Assembly: GCF_019649055.1 (NCBI RefSeq)
Contig: NW_026570357.1
Coordinates: 124,001-188,000 of the forward strand
From: Paramacrobiotus metropolitanus
Taxonomy: Eukaryota; Tardigrada; Eutardigrada; Parachela; Macrobiotidae
Direction: 5' to 3'
Length of the DNA: 64,000 nt
Part shown: piece by piece, positions 22,590-32,854 of the stretch
How positions within the stretch are numbered: the first letter of the stretch is position 1
Layout: each line of letters starts with the position of its first letter
The notes under the pieces: generated by a model
The model's input: the letters and a program-made list of their open reading frames with translations, nothing else
The model's database searches: none
Told to the model about the DNA's origin: nothing
Program-made: the position numbers and the translations under genes

Positions 22590-25500
22590 ACGCTCAGCCA
22601 CATGCTGAGCAAGTTTGTCGATGATGACCACCGGAACTGGGACGAGTCCCTGCCGTTCGTGATCTTCGCGACCAATACGTCCAAGCATGACGTCACCGGG
22701 TTTTCGCCGTTCGAGATGGTCTACGGCCGTCAACCCGTCCTGCCCATTGACGTCGCTCTGCCAACGGCTAAAGAGCCGTTCAATGCGGACCTCCAGCAAC
22801 GCATGCGCGATATGCACGCTGCCGCCGCCGCCCGGATCGAAATCCAGCACAACTACACGTACGGGCGGGATGACGCCCGTGACGTGTCCTACAACCCTGG
22901 GGATGCGGTCCTCATCTTTAACCCCAGTGGGAAGAAGGGCCGTGCCACAAAGCTGCTGAGCCGTTGGTATGGCCCGTACAGGGTTGTTCGCCAGACGTCA
23001 CCCGTAAACTACGAGGTCGAAACCCAAGGACGCCGAAGACGGACACGGTTCGTTGTTCACGTCTCCCGGATGAAACCGTTCTTCGACCGGAATGAACTGT
23101 ACGAAGACAGCTCCGACGAAGATGGAGACGGTTGGATTCCACTGGCACGACGCAAAAGTCCCGTAACCGTGACCACTGACCCACCGAAGGACGTGACGTC
23201 GGATGCCTCCGATTCGGATGACCCGGACATGCCAGCACTCGTGGTGCCGGAACACCGCCTGGACGTGTCGGCCCAAGCCGCGCCCGACCCATACATCCCG
23301 GAACCCGCCCTGGACATGCCGGAACCGGACATTAACTTCGTGGTGACGCCGCCGACACCGGAGCCGGAACCCACGACGCCGGAGCCGGAGGATGCGGAGC
23401 CGGAAACTAACCACTTCTCGACACCGTGCGGGCTATTGGACGAACCGAACAGCGCAGAAGGCCCGTCGGCACCGGTCAGTCAACCGCCGCCAAACCGTAA
23501 GGGTACCCGTGCCCGCAAGGAACCGGTTAGTAACCCCGAGCCGACCCGCCAGGGTAACCGCGTTCGCAAGGAGCCAAAGTGGTTCCACAAGGAGTTTGCC
23601 CTGTCCGTCGTGGCCGTGACCCCGCCGATCCGACCTTGTCATCCAACCAGCACCGGCCTACCAGCGGTACCGTTGCGTTTCTGTGCCCTAATTCTGTTGT
23701 GGCTGTTCTGTTTAGCGCCGGTCTCCGCCATTGCAATTAAGGCCTGTGACTCCTCTCGACCACAGTTTATGGGAGTGGTGGACTTCGACCAGCTGTTGGC
23801 CTGCCCTCCTACACCGACTCGGCTCCGTGGTGTACCAGTGAACTTCGACTTGTACATCGAAAAAGAACCTGGGAAAACGTTCCGCGGGTATGTTTGCCGG
23901 ACATGGGAGCAGGTCCTGACGTTCTGGGAGACCGTCATCTGGACCACCGACACGACACGGTCGACCCGTCTGCTGACCACGAGCCCCCAGGACTGCTGGG
24001 TGATGATCAACACCCGTCGGTGTGGTTCCGAGCAGAAGCAGAAGGTCGGTAACGTGTGGAGTCATCACACTGAACCGACCGGTCAAGGATCGTGGAATTC
24101 CGAACGCAATTTTACCACGCTCAACTGTGAGCTGGAAGAGGTGACTCTGGAACAGGAGTGCAACGGCTGTCCAGTTCTGACAATCACCGGAGAGATCACC
24201 ACTTTACGGAAGCAGGGATTCTCCATCCAAGGACCTCGGACACACGTCTGGAGTGACGTTGCCCCCGGAAATCAGCCCTGCATGGTAAGCCGGCTTGGCC
24301 GGCGTAATGGCACTCTGTATTACCAGGATGAACCATTCCGCGTCCGCGATCACGCCAACCAATTGGATTTCATCCTTGGATCCCTGGAGACCCTTTGTGA
24401 TGCGTCGCTCCCAGAAATGTACACCGTTATGGGCGAAGCGAGCATGCACATCCAGGTGGTGGACGATTATGGTAAACCGATGATTTACCCACGACCAACG
24501 CCCGCCAGCACTACCAGGACGCCCAGTACGACAAGGCGACGGGCCAAACGAGCAGTGACCGCAACAACGTCCCGAACCACCAAACGCCCAGTTACCGTCC
24601 GTGTCGCGCCGTCGGTTATGCTGTCGCTGACCCAAGCGTTGCCGCCCCACCTGCAGTACATGTACATGCCCATGCAGTACATGTCCGACACCATGTTGGC
24701 CAACGAAAACGAGTTAGCTGACCTGGTCAACAACCTCCACTGCCGGCTGAACAAGAACCGGATTGCCGACCTGTTTGCCTTATCAACGATTTCCGGTATC
24801 CTCGCCGCCCTCTCTATGGAAATGGTCCACTGCCAAAGTCTACAAATTTTTGGCTCTTCGGGCATTGTTCGACAGTGCGCCGCTGTGACCGTTGATTTTC
24901 AGGTCGACCGGAGCGGCCGATGTGGGCCTCAACCGCGCGCCGGCAATTGGAGCATCGCTACGGATGGATACCTCCTTATCCCCTATCAAGATTGCCTGTG
25001 GAAGTCCAGCATCGTGAACTTCCGAGTAAAACCCTTCGAATCCCGTGACGGAGAATGGATCCGAGTCCTGCCGACCAAGTCCATGGAGCGTCAACTCCTC
25101 GCGCACCACCACCGCCAGCCCATTGACATGTCCGGAGTGTTGCTGCAGTCCGCCATGGACAAAGAGCACTCGATGACCTTTAACCTCCTGGCCCAGTTGG
25201 CCGGTGCCATGGAGCAGCAAGGCGTCGGCGATGTCGGCTCGCTTTTCCAATCCAATTCGAAGTCCGGCCAAGTGCCGGACATTCTCAGTCGCTTAGGCTG
25301 GCTGAAAGGCATTTTAGCCAGTGTCGTCACCATCCTTATCATAGCTGCCGTTGTGTTGGTGTGTTTTAAATGCTCTTGTCATTTACTGATTTTGGGCTGT
25401 TTTCGCCGCATAGGCAACCGCGCTCGACGCCGGCGCCCAACTGTTGTGACCGCTGAGATGCAGCCACTCCAAGCCGCTAGCGCACCGGGACAGTTGACTC

Positions 25501-25616
25501 TGACTGCACCGGAAGCCACCGCGCCTCCTACGGATGCCGCTGTACGTCTGTACCCGGGAGTGGAAACTGTGGCGTATTCCGCTAACACCGACTACGTCGT
25601 CGTTGGCCGCACTTAA
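22590..25616 (+). CDS. Integrase C-terminus continuous with an envelope-like glycoprotein
   Basis: Open in the same frame as pol from just after the TAA; first ATG 22602, 1004 residues. Residues 1-163 complete the integrase core and its C-terminal domain (GDAVLIFNPSGKKGRATKL, RWYGPYRVV). Residues about 165-345 are Pro/Glu-rich and look like a linker. A hydrophobic segment near residues 356-378 resembles a signal sequence. After it comes a Cys-rich ectodomain with several N-x-S/T sites, a basic furin-like site RRRAKR near 645-650, a second Cys-containing half, a transmembrane segment near 899-930 and a basic cytoplasmic tail. This is the layout of a class of viral entry glycoprotein, as in errantiviruses and other env-bearing retroelements. 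Which viral family it derives from cannot be fixed by eye; chuvirus-like glycoproteins are one candidate to test. An env message would normally be spliced. Confidence 0.8.
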   Translation, partial: TLSHMLSKFVDDDHRNWDESLPFVIFATNTSKHDVTGFSPFEMVYGRQPVLPIDVALPTAKEPFNADLQQRMRDMHAAAAARIEIQHNYTYGRDDARDVSYNPGDAVLIFNPSGKKGRATKLLSRWYGPYRVVRQTSPVNYEVETQGRRRRTRFVVHVSRMKPFFDRNELYEDSSDEDGDGWIPLARRKSPVTVTTDPPKDVTSDASDSDDPDMPALVVPEHRLDVSAQAAPDPYIPEPALDMPEPDINFVVTPPTPEPEPTTPEPEDAEPETNHFSTPCGLLDEPNSAEGPSAPVSQPPPNRKGTRARKEPVSNPEPTRQGNRVRKEPKWFHKEFALSVVAVTPPIRPCHPTSTGLPAVPLRFCALILLWLFCLAPVSAIAIKACDSSRPQFMGVVDFDQLLACPPTPTRLRGVPVNFDLYIEKEPGKTFRGYVCRTWEQVLTFWETVIWTTDTTRSTRLLTTSPQDCWVMINTRRCGSEQKQKVGNVWSHHTEPTGQGSWNSERNFTTLNCELEEVTLEQECNGCPVLTITGEITTLRKQGFSIQGPRTHVWSDVAPGNQPCMVSRLGRRNGTLYYQDEPFRVRDHANQLDFILGSLETLCDASLPEMYTVMGEASMHIQVVDDYGKPMIYPRPTPASTTRTPSTTRRRAKRAVTATTSRTTKRPVTVRVAPSVMLSLTQALPPHLQYMYMPMQYMSDTMLANENELADLVNNLHCRLNKNRIADLFALSTISGILAALSMEMVHCQSLQIFGSSGIVRQCAAVTVDFQVDRSGRCGPQPRAGNWSIATDGYLLIPYQDCLWKSSIVNFRVKPFESRDGEWIRVLPTKSMERQLLAHHHRQPIDMSGVLLQSAMDKEHSMTFNLLAQLAGAMEQQGVGDVGSLFQSNSKSGQVPDILSRLGWLKGILASVVTILIIAAVVLVCFKCSCHLLILGCFRRIGNRARRRRPTVVTAEMQPLQAASAPGQLTLTAPEATAPPTDAAVRLYPGVETVAYSANTDYVVVGRT

Positions 25617-25646
25617 ACGTCTTCCGGTCGCGAGGACGCAACCGCT

Positions 25647-25659
25647 AAGGAGGGAGGAA
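25647..25659 (+). other. Polypurine tract
   Basis: aaggagggaggaa lies directly before the 3' LTR and would prime plus-strand DNA synthesis. Confidence 0.85.
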
Positions 25660-26115
25660 TGTTACCCGCCAAGCGGCCACTGACCATGTAACCGGCACAC
25701 TGTGCCAGCGGTCGTCCAAGGACGTAATAATCGTATATGATATTTTACTGTTACAATTTGTATCCTTGTGTTTGTGCTTGACTGCGTCTTAACGATTGTG
25801 TTTTATGGTGTTATTTGGCGGATGTGCTTAAATGTGTTGGCATAAGCGTTTGTTGCGCGTTTTATTGCATTGCTTTGATGTGCCGATTGCATGGTAGACT
25901 GCACTTTCGAATATTTGCTGCAGTCGTGTTTTCATCGAATATAAGCGTTTGCCTTTTCCTGTTACATTAACTAACTTTTCATTCGTTTTCCCTTTCTGTC
26001 AGTTTGTTGAGTGTTATTAAAAGTATAACGATAACGTATCGTTGATCGGATCCGTACCGGCACACAGCATAGGTTTTATTCGCTTTACGTACACACGTGC
26101 GGCACTGAGGTTTCA
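25660..26115 (+). repeat. 3' LTR
   Basis: 456 bp, TGTTACCCGCC to TTTCA, near-identical to 1471-1923. It is followed by GTTG, the target duplication. Confidence 0.95.
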
Positions 26116-26341
26116 GTTGCAACAACGCTTCCTACATTGCTATCTTATCACTAATCAAATAGCGCTATATGCTCCGCGGGGAGCTTGTTTGCTTAGATGT
26201 TCAGTAACACCAGAACTCAAGAATGCCAACCCGTCCAGCTGGTTGGAAAAGCAACGGTAACCTTAATTTGTTAAGCTTATTACAATTTACGAATTAATAA
26301 GTGATCAGTTTCTTACGCAAAAAGTGAATGATTGAAAACTA

Positions 26342-26526
26342 GTACGAGGACATTTGGGTGCTGTGAACATACCCTGCACGATTAGGCTGCGATGAACAGC
26401 TGGTTAGCCGTAGCTCGCAACGCTACTGATATCACAGTCTGAACGCAAACGGCTATAAATTTAGCCGGCTTTTCATCGCAGCCTAATCGTGCAGGGTATG
26501 TTCACAGCACCCAAATGTCCTCGTAC
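26342..26526. repeat. Perfect 55-bp inverted repeat (hairpin)
   Basis: 26342-26396 and 26472-26526 are exact reverse complements, with a 75-bp spacer. It lies just upstream of the kinase N-terminal coding part. It could be a small fold-back/MITE element; no target duplication is clear. Confidence 0.9.
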
Positions 26527-26569
26527 AGCTTTATGTGCCCAATAGCAATAAGATGGTAATTATGCTTCC

Positions 26570-29500
26570 GGGAAGCCCGACTCATACCTAGATATTGGTA
26601 GTAGCGTTCAATATCACTACTCAAATGCAGATTTTATTGGAAGGGGTACATTTGGCATTGTTTACAAACCCAAAATTACCAAGCGTGGCAATTATCGGGG
26701 AGCAGATAACATAGCTGTAAAAGCGATGCATCAGCTGTCGTTCTAAGGACATAATTGAACAAGATAGTTTGACGTGTAATGGCGTACCAGCCCCGTCCAC
26801 ATCGTACTACTCTACTACTGCCCCAAGGCTTAGGCTCACTCCTTACTACAGCTTCTACGCGTGTCATGACCGCGACTCCGAGTATCGACTTCTCAGAAAT
26901 CCCCAGCAGAGAACTTTGACCGCGACTTGCCATTTCGACTTGACCGCGCTTCGATGACGTAGCTCAACCTATTGTTTTAGAGTATTAGTTGACCTCAAGT
27001 TCTCATTAGACCACGTGTAGTGATGTAGCGGTGTGATCAGTCCACGTGTCCTCAGATGTCTCTTATTGGCTAGCGTTTAAATCCCTATTGTTCTCAGATA
27101 CGTACCTGCGCGTACAAAGAGCCGCACTGCGTGTGCCCAGGGCTATATAAGGCGCTCGTCGCCCACACAAATGTCAAGAGTTGTAATCTCAACAAAAGTA
27201 GAGTCTTGTACTCGATCTGATTAACTTCAGGCTTTTGCTCTGGTCTTCTCTTTCCAAGTGAGGCTGTTCAAACTGACCTCTGGGTGACCTTTCACCTACT
27301 GTCAGGGATCATTCCTCTATCTCGTCGACGTGCATTATCATCTTCGGATAGCCTCGTGACGTAACAGGTTACCCGCTTGATCCCACTTGTTTACCGTGAC
27401 CTTTCCGTCTCTTCATCTTCTTTATGCCCTGTATCGCCAGGTTGATGGATATCTCTCTTATCGCTTCTGCTAACATCTAGCGTCGGACAGGTAACGTATA
27501 CTTCTCCGTCATGTGTGTATTTCTCGTGTTTGCTGGACCCGGACCTTTTCTTCTTTTCCTTTCCTACTTCCCACCAGATCAACGTTATCTTCTACCATCT
27601 TCCGTAACAGTTTGAGAAAGAGTCGCTCTATCCGATTGTGTCGTGGTCGGACAAGTGGAGATAATACCCACTTCACTGTGATAGGTCTTTATTTCACGTC
27701 AGTTAGACTATAACTATGCGGAGACTTAAAAAGTTAATTGGACTGAAGCATGAAAATCTGGTAATCTATCACAAGATTTCCCTCATCAAGGCCTCCGGCG
27801 GGGTGACGCTGGAACTAGCAATGGAATATTGCAAGGGTAAGAACAAAAGCAATAGTCCACTGTAAATACGTACTGTAATAAGGACCATCGCACATCAGCA
27901 GCCAAGCTGACGTCGATGGCAATTTCAGTTTCGGTACAAGATAACCGTGTGAACCGCATCTGTGGGCACAGGGACTGTGTACAGTCACCTCGTGCACTTC
28001 GACTATCAATCACATGCATCGTACCTACAGACACGTGCAGCGTTCGCTCTGGCTGCGAAACGAGCACACTTGATAATACCGCAACCGTTCACAGTTAGCC
28101 GGTTATGGAATGCAAATGTTTTTTAGGTGATCTTGCTTCTCTTTTGAAGGATGCCAGAGAAAGCGGACTGTCAGTAAACCATGGTTTCAGCGTTACACTA
28201 TTCACAAAAGATATTTGCCGAGGAGTGCATTTCCTGCACGAAAACGGCATAATACATGGAGATTTAAAGCCTGAAAACATTCTTTTAAAACTTCTGAGCA
28301 CTCGAGACAAATTAGTTATCGGGGATCTTGACGATTTAATTTATATGCAAGAAAGCGCCACATGCTCTGGCAACATTTCGGAGTTGCGCGGCACTACCCT
28401 CTACGTGTCACCGGAAATGCTGGTGAAATTCTCTCAAACTGGTACAGAGGCACCTGGACGGAAGACCGATATTTGGAGTCCGGGTTGTATTATTCTTGAG
28501 ATGGTTGAATCCTGTAAAGGCATGAAGAAACGGTTAGCAAAAGATGGAACAGTTATAGAAATTTTAGATAATATGCAGAATTATCAGTTTGCTAGGTTGA
28601 TCATAAACGGTTATGTGCCGCTTGTCAGTGATGACATAGCGGAACATTTAGCAACTCTAATCCGGCAATGTTTGGATCGAGACACCGCAGTGAGAATTTC
28701 CGCAGCCGCAGTATTAGATGAAGTGCAGAATCCAGCCATCGTGTTTTTTCTCTGCGGGTATACTCCTGTACCAGTTTTTAAATTATTCGCATTTGATCCT
28801 TTATCTGAATCCGCAAGTATTCACCTCGTAACGCAATCAGGCCTTCATACTTGGGGTGATGTGGTGGCGACCGAAACTGACATAATTTTCACAAAAGTTG
28901 AAGGAGAGGGTAATCAACGACGACCGAGTTCTTATTTGTGGAATATTCTTGACGAAAGAATGAGCCGGTTACAGTTTCCGAAATATTCGGCTTTTGATCG
29001 GCCCATCGTTATCAGTTATGGAACTGTTTATTTCTTCGAGGCCGGAAAAGTGTTCAAAGCGATGGACATTGCCAAAGTTATTTTGCCGCAGTACAATTAA
29101 TAAATCAATATATTCTCCATTAGCTACTGTATTTGACCTCAGCTCGCAAAGTATGAGCAAGACTCGTGAGATAGATCGCATTTTATCGCCGTGCGGACAA
29201 AACAATGGCTGGTTAGTTATTTTTGCCGGAAGCTGCCACGATAACTTTTTGACTGTTTTACCAGTTCTCTGATTCGGTCATCTTCACAAACAGAAAGACA
29301 GGGCCAAAATATTGCAGCCAGACCTTTTTTGTCAACAACAGTAAACTACTGGGAGAGCAAACTTTGTCGCTGGCGCTATCGAGCGGGGACATGACTAACA
29401 ACTGGTTGGCCGTATTACTGTAGCGCGATTTCGTAGAATAATTAGCGAATTAGCGCTATTTCACTTAACGTTACAGCGACGTGTGAACCGTTGAGGGTAC

Positions 29501-30375
29501 TTTCTACATTGGTTATGCTGTTTTCGGGGGTGGTAAAAATTAAGATTGTACCTTTGAAATATGTGTAATTATGTGACTACGTGTGTGTCGCATTATTTAG
29601 TTTGTATCCTTGAAATTCTTTAAAGGAGACGAACCGGTTACCATGCTATTTTGACGGCAGATAGCAAAAACAACTTCAACTTCAAACCCGTAAAGTAGTG
29701 TAAGACAGGATTTTTGACGATACTGCGATCAAATAGCCCAAGCTATTTTACCACAACAAGCGATTCGAAATAAAAACAATTTTTAATTTTTTTGTAGTAC
29801 CAAAATACCAGTGGGCATTTGTTTTTGGTTTCAGGGCCAATGCTCTCGTACTGGCGAAATGCGGATATCAAATAATTTGTGCTACGAAATATGACCTGAA
29901 TCTCTATGATCCAAAGTCTGACCTCTGGGTGCATTTATCAATGTTGCCAAAAACCAGAATTCAGTTTGGAATGGCTGGGCTGAACAAATGCGTATACATT
30001 CTGGGCGGACAGGTACAAGAGCCTGAAAAGAGTGAAGAATTTGTTATAACAGACCGCTGCATCCGTCTGAATCTGGACAATGATACGTGGGAAGATATAG
30101 ACCCACTTCGACACCCGCGAAGAAATCATTCTGCTTGCGTGATAAAGGACCGCATATATGTCTGCGGCGGCAGAGATCCTGCAGGAGAACGTTTGCTTAC
30201 AATAGAAGTGTATGATACGAAACGGAACAGTGGATGGTCGACCGTTGTCCGGTCCGCAAAAGATCAGCAGTTGCTGCTAGATTTTGCGACAGAAATCAAG
30301 CATTCTTGGGTTAAAATTAACGCGATTTGTATTCGTCTAGATTATCACCCTGATGGTCATCAATTTTTCGACTGA
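26570..30375 (+). CDS. Protein kinase fused to Kelch-type repeats, possibly damaged at its N-terminus
   Basis: Proposed coding parts are about 26570-26743, 27707-27836, 28127-29090, 29143-29211 and 29835-30375; introns 2-4 keep frame with GT..AG ends. The first part has the ATP loop GRGTFGIVY and AVK. The second has the C-helix and hinge region (LKHENLV, LAMEYCKG). The third has the catalytic loop IIHGDLKPENILL, GDLDDL where DFG is usual, SPEM, and DIWSPGCIILEM. So the HRD Arg is Gly and DFG is DLD. After the kinase domain (to about 28740) a region with Kelch-like blades follows, clearest in the last exon (VYILGG, IYVCGGRD). Kelch propellers bind partners, so a substrate-targeted kinase is inferred. 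The first coding part ends at TAA 26744 with no good donor before it. The 26747-27706 interval may be inserted DNA, so the gene may be disrupted. Family member unknown. Confidence 0.75.
26747..27706. other. Interval between kinase coding parts with an LTR-like promoter
   Basis: About 960 bp with no gene. It contains a TATA-type sequence, gggctatataaggcgctcg, near 27138-27156, resembling the TATA region of the LTR at 41.9 kb. It may hold a solo LTR inserted in the kinase gene. TG..CA edges and target duplication could not be fixed. Confidence 0.35.
27837..28126 (+). other. Kinase intron with a 16-nt match to the palindrome arms
   Basis: 290-bp intron, ggGTAAG to ttttAG, phase 1. It contains tacagtcacctcgtgc at 27980-27995, the exact reverse complement of 7662-7677 in the palindrome arm. 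Confidence 0.7.
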
Positions 30376-30599
30376 GTCTATCCAGCGACTCAAGCGGACC
30401 TTTCAATTCGTGATCTTACAGATGACGAAACTCATCGAAATATGATTCCAGTTTTGTTTATTAGCCCAAGACCGTTAAACTTATCACTTTACAATGAGAA
30501 AAGATTTAATTAAAACAAAAATATCTCCTTTAATTTCACGGCTTCATCCATGGTTCGCAGTACTGAAACTGCGTTGTCTCTCTGGATTTCAGTCGATAA

Positions 30600-31440
30600 C
30601 CGTTGGCGAAGAAATTCGAATGAGTGAAGTTCACCAGTATGCTGCTTACCCATTTCTGTAACCGCTTACCGATTTCCTTCACTAAATTTGATGCCAACTT
30701 TCCATGGTGTAGAGTTTCCGTGGCGCAGAAAGATGTATCTGCCCTTCAGATACGCATTAAACCTGGTTGTCTAGAAGTCTTCCGTCTGTGCAGCTGCGGA
30801 TCCAGCGGCAACCGAAGTGGACTTGATGTGTGGCAAGGCGACAGTATCCACACTGATCACGTCCCATGCTAAGCACATGCCACGTTTCCAGGCAAAGGTA
30901 GTAAATGCGTCTGGGTGGCGATCGGACGTAGAACTTAGAAGTACCGCGCGGTTCCAGTTTTGTCGGAGCGCCTGCTGAACCCAGTGATCGGCGCACGATG
31001 GTGTTAAACCCGCCGTGACGAGGATGTCATCCGACAGAGAAAGAGCATGACGGTCCGTGGTGGGCATATACATATACGGGTTTGTGACATTTCGCGCAGA
31101 AATGTGCTTCGCAAATTGCAGCACCTAACATGAGCCCGACTGATACCTTCAGGGTATCGCCATCTAGGAGCTTGCCGATGTGGGCTGAGGGCAGAGTATT
31201 TAGTCCAATGCCAGCTTTCGGTGCTGGTTGGGCCAGGATTCTGGTCCTGTAATTTCCGCCATCACGAAAGATTCCGAGCAAAGTGGACAGCGACGCATTT
31301 AGTGGCGTTCGCTATTACTTCCTGAAACTTGGCTCCAGGAGTTCCGTCTGCCATTAGTTCCGTGAAGCCTTTAGTTATTATAGCAGAAGGTAATGCAGGC
31401 ACTCATATTGTGGTTAATACCCACTGTAGCATGGTGTTAA
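30600..31440 (-). pseudogene. Decayed LINE 3' region (reverse transcriptase C-terminal part)
   Basis: On the - strand, shifted frames resemble the LINE at 62878-64000: a TLPSAHIGKLLDGD segment parallels DALPAASLGNLLND there. A CAKCHKP...HHGPSC motif parallels CICGEW...YHGLSC, and FAWKRGMCLAWDVISVDT parallels VPWERGKMLTWDVTC. The last segment changes frame near 30760. At least two frameshifts and a stop make it a relic. It sits between the kinase-Kelch gene and the receptor relic, head to tail with neither. Confidence 0.7.
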
Positions 31441-31565
31441 TTAAGCCGACACGAAACATCCATGTTTTCTTATAATCCAAAATATACGTTTCCTCTCCCT
31501 ACTGTCTACGCATTAGTATAAATTGTCGATCCCCTTGGTTTAATTAAAGTCAAAGGTACTGTACA

Positions 31566-32854
31566 TTAAGAACATCTGACAACATTCCGTATAGCCTTCT
31601 TCAAGTCCGGCAAGGTAGAATGATGGTTAAACACACAACTGGCATACTGTAGTACGACCACTACAACGTAGATATCCTCATTCCAATAACCGGTGAAATC
31701 CGCGATGAGATTAGACCACTCCTGGGATCCAGCATATAAAAATACACAACGCCAGCAGAGCGAATAACCTGAAGAGCTTTTTCTCCGAGGAGCGGTGGGC
31801 AATGACTTTGACGCCCTTGCCATCTGTGCCATGTGCGCTGGAAGCGGCACGAGAACGCTGATCTGCTTGGTTATTAACGGATTCGCTGACAGCGTGCGTG
31901 GATAATCCTGCTGTGGTAGTTTCTACAAAGAAAAGCCCATGCTTTTACTACAAGTTAAATATTGCAGCTTCACAAATATTTTATAAAATGTATGCATGTA
32001 TGTACCTAATTTGATTTTTAACTCTATACATTAAAGATTAATTTATTGTATGCGGAGATGCCGGAAATTTTATTCGGTTCAAATTAATCGCATTGTACGG
32101 AGAAGATGGGTTGCTGACTGTTAGAGCAGCACGCAATTGATTTAGTGTTTGAACGGGAAACTCTAGAACTTGCGGAACGGTTTGTCGATTTGTGTGTCCT
32201 ACCTTTTCTCATTAGCGCTTTAACACGATTCCGTCCGGTTAACTTTACAAAAATCAATAAATAGATCCCAATAATCATCACTGGGGGTATATCGTACGCC
32301 ACAAACTCAATAACCAGGGCGTATGCATGCTGGGCCGTTACATTGGGATTGCACGTTGTAAGGTCATTGTAGTAAGTACATTACATCTAGCAGCACATAT
32401 GGCCACAGCAAACACATTACGTAAATCCACACCAACAAACACAATCCAATGGTCAACTTCTTCGAGCGCAGATTGCGATACCCCAACGGAAAAAACAGCG
32501 ACCACAGCCGATCCAGGCTGATTAAGAGAATTGTGTAGCATGCGTTGATATTGAAAACACCGCTGACCAGCATAAAAACCGGCAAGCCTTTGCTCCCGTG
32601 CTGGAAGAAGGTCTAACGGTGTAGCCGATAAAGCTAGTCATACTGAATGTCGCAAATCCCAAATCGCACATGGACACATTGAGAAGGTAGTAAGAAAACG
32701 GTGTGCGCACTTGCGAATCCTTGATAAATGCCAGGACGATCAGGATATTGTAGCAGATCTTTTGCACGCATATCAGAGCCACAAGCGCCACCATAATATA
32801 GTGCGCGGTTGGAATTCCCGTAGAAACAGTAAAAACTGAGCTATTGTTTGACAT
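31566..32854 (-). pseudogene. Decayed class A G-protein-coupled receptor
   Basis: Paralogue of the intact receptor at 35638-36740, with the same exon structure. Exon 1 runs from ATG 32854 to 32203, then a 280-bp intron (32203|gtagga ... tttgtag|31922) in the same phase and place as the paralogue's intron, then exon 2 (31922-31566). Helices 1-7 can be followed: FSYYLLNVSMCDLGFA (helix 2), LLISLDRLWSLFFPLGYRN (helix 3 end), FVAYDIPPVMIIG (helix 5) and EKKLFRLFALLALCIF (helix 6). Lesions are a frameshift near 32590-32620, one extra base near 32370, a frame change with a stop just after helix 6 (about 31725), and a 9-bp loss that removes most of the NPxxY motif in helix 7. It would not make a receptor. 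Confidence 0.85.

Larger units (their letters stand above)
1471..26115 (+). mobile_element. Ty3/Gypsy-type LTR retroelement with envelope-like gene, split by a 15.6-kb insertion
   Basis: A complete LTR element can be traced. It has two near-identical LTRs with TG..CA ends, flanking GTTG on both sides (1467-1470 and 26116-26119), a primer-binding site right after the left LTR and a purine tract right before the right LTR. Between them lie gag with a zinc knuckle, an aspartic protease, reverse transcriptase, RNase H, integrase and an envelope-like glycoprotein. This order, with integrase after RNase H, is that of Ty3/Gypsy elements and vertebrate-type retroviruses rather than Ty1/Copia. Without the insertion at 4289-19845 the element would be about 9.1 kb. 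The LTRs differ by about one substitution and one small indel, so integration was recent. It now carries the insertion, one in-frame stop in integrase and a frame change between protease and reverse transcriptase, so this copy is probably defective. Confidence 0.93.

Noticed and set aside
22053-22850. 265-codon - strand frame opposite integrase
   Set aside because: Shadow frame with no domain; the integrase reading is certain.
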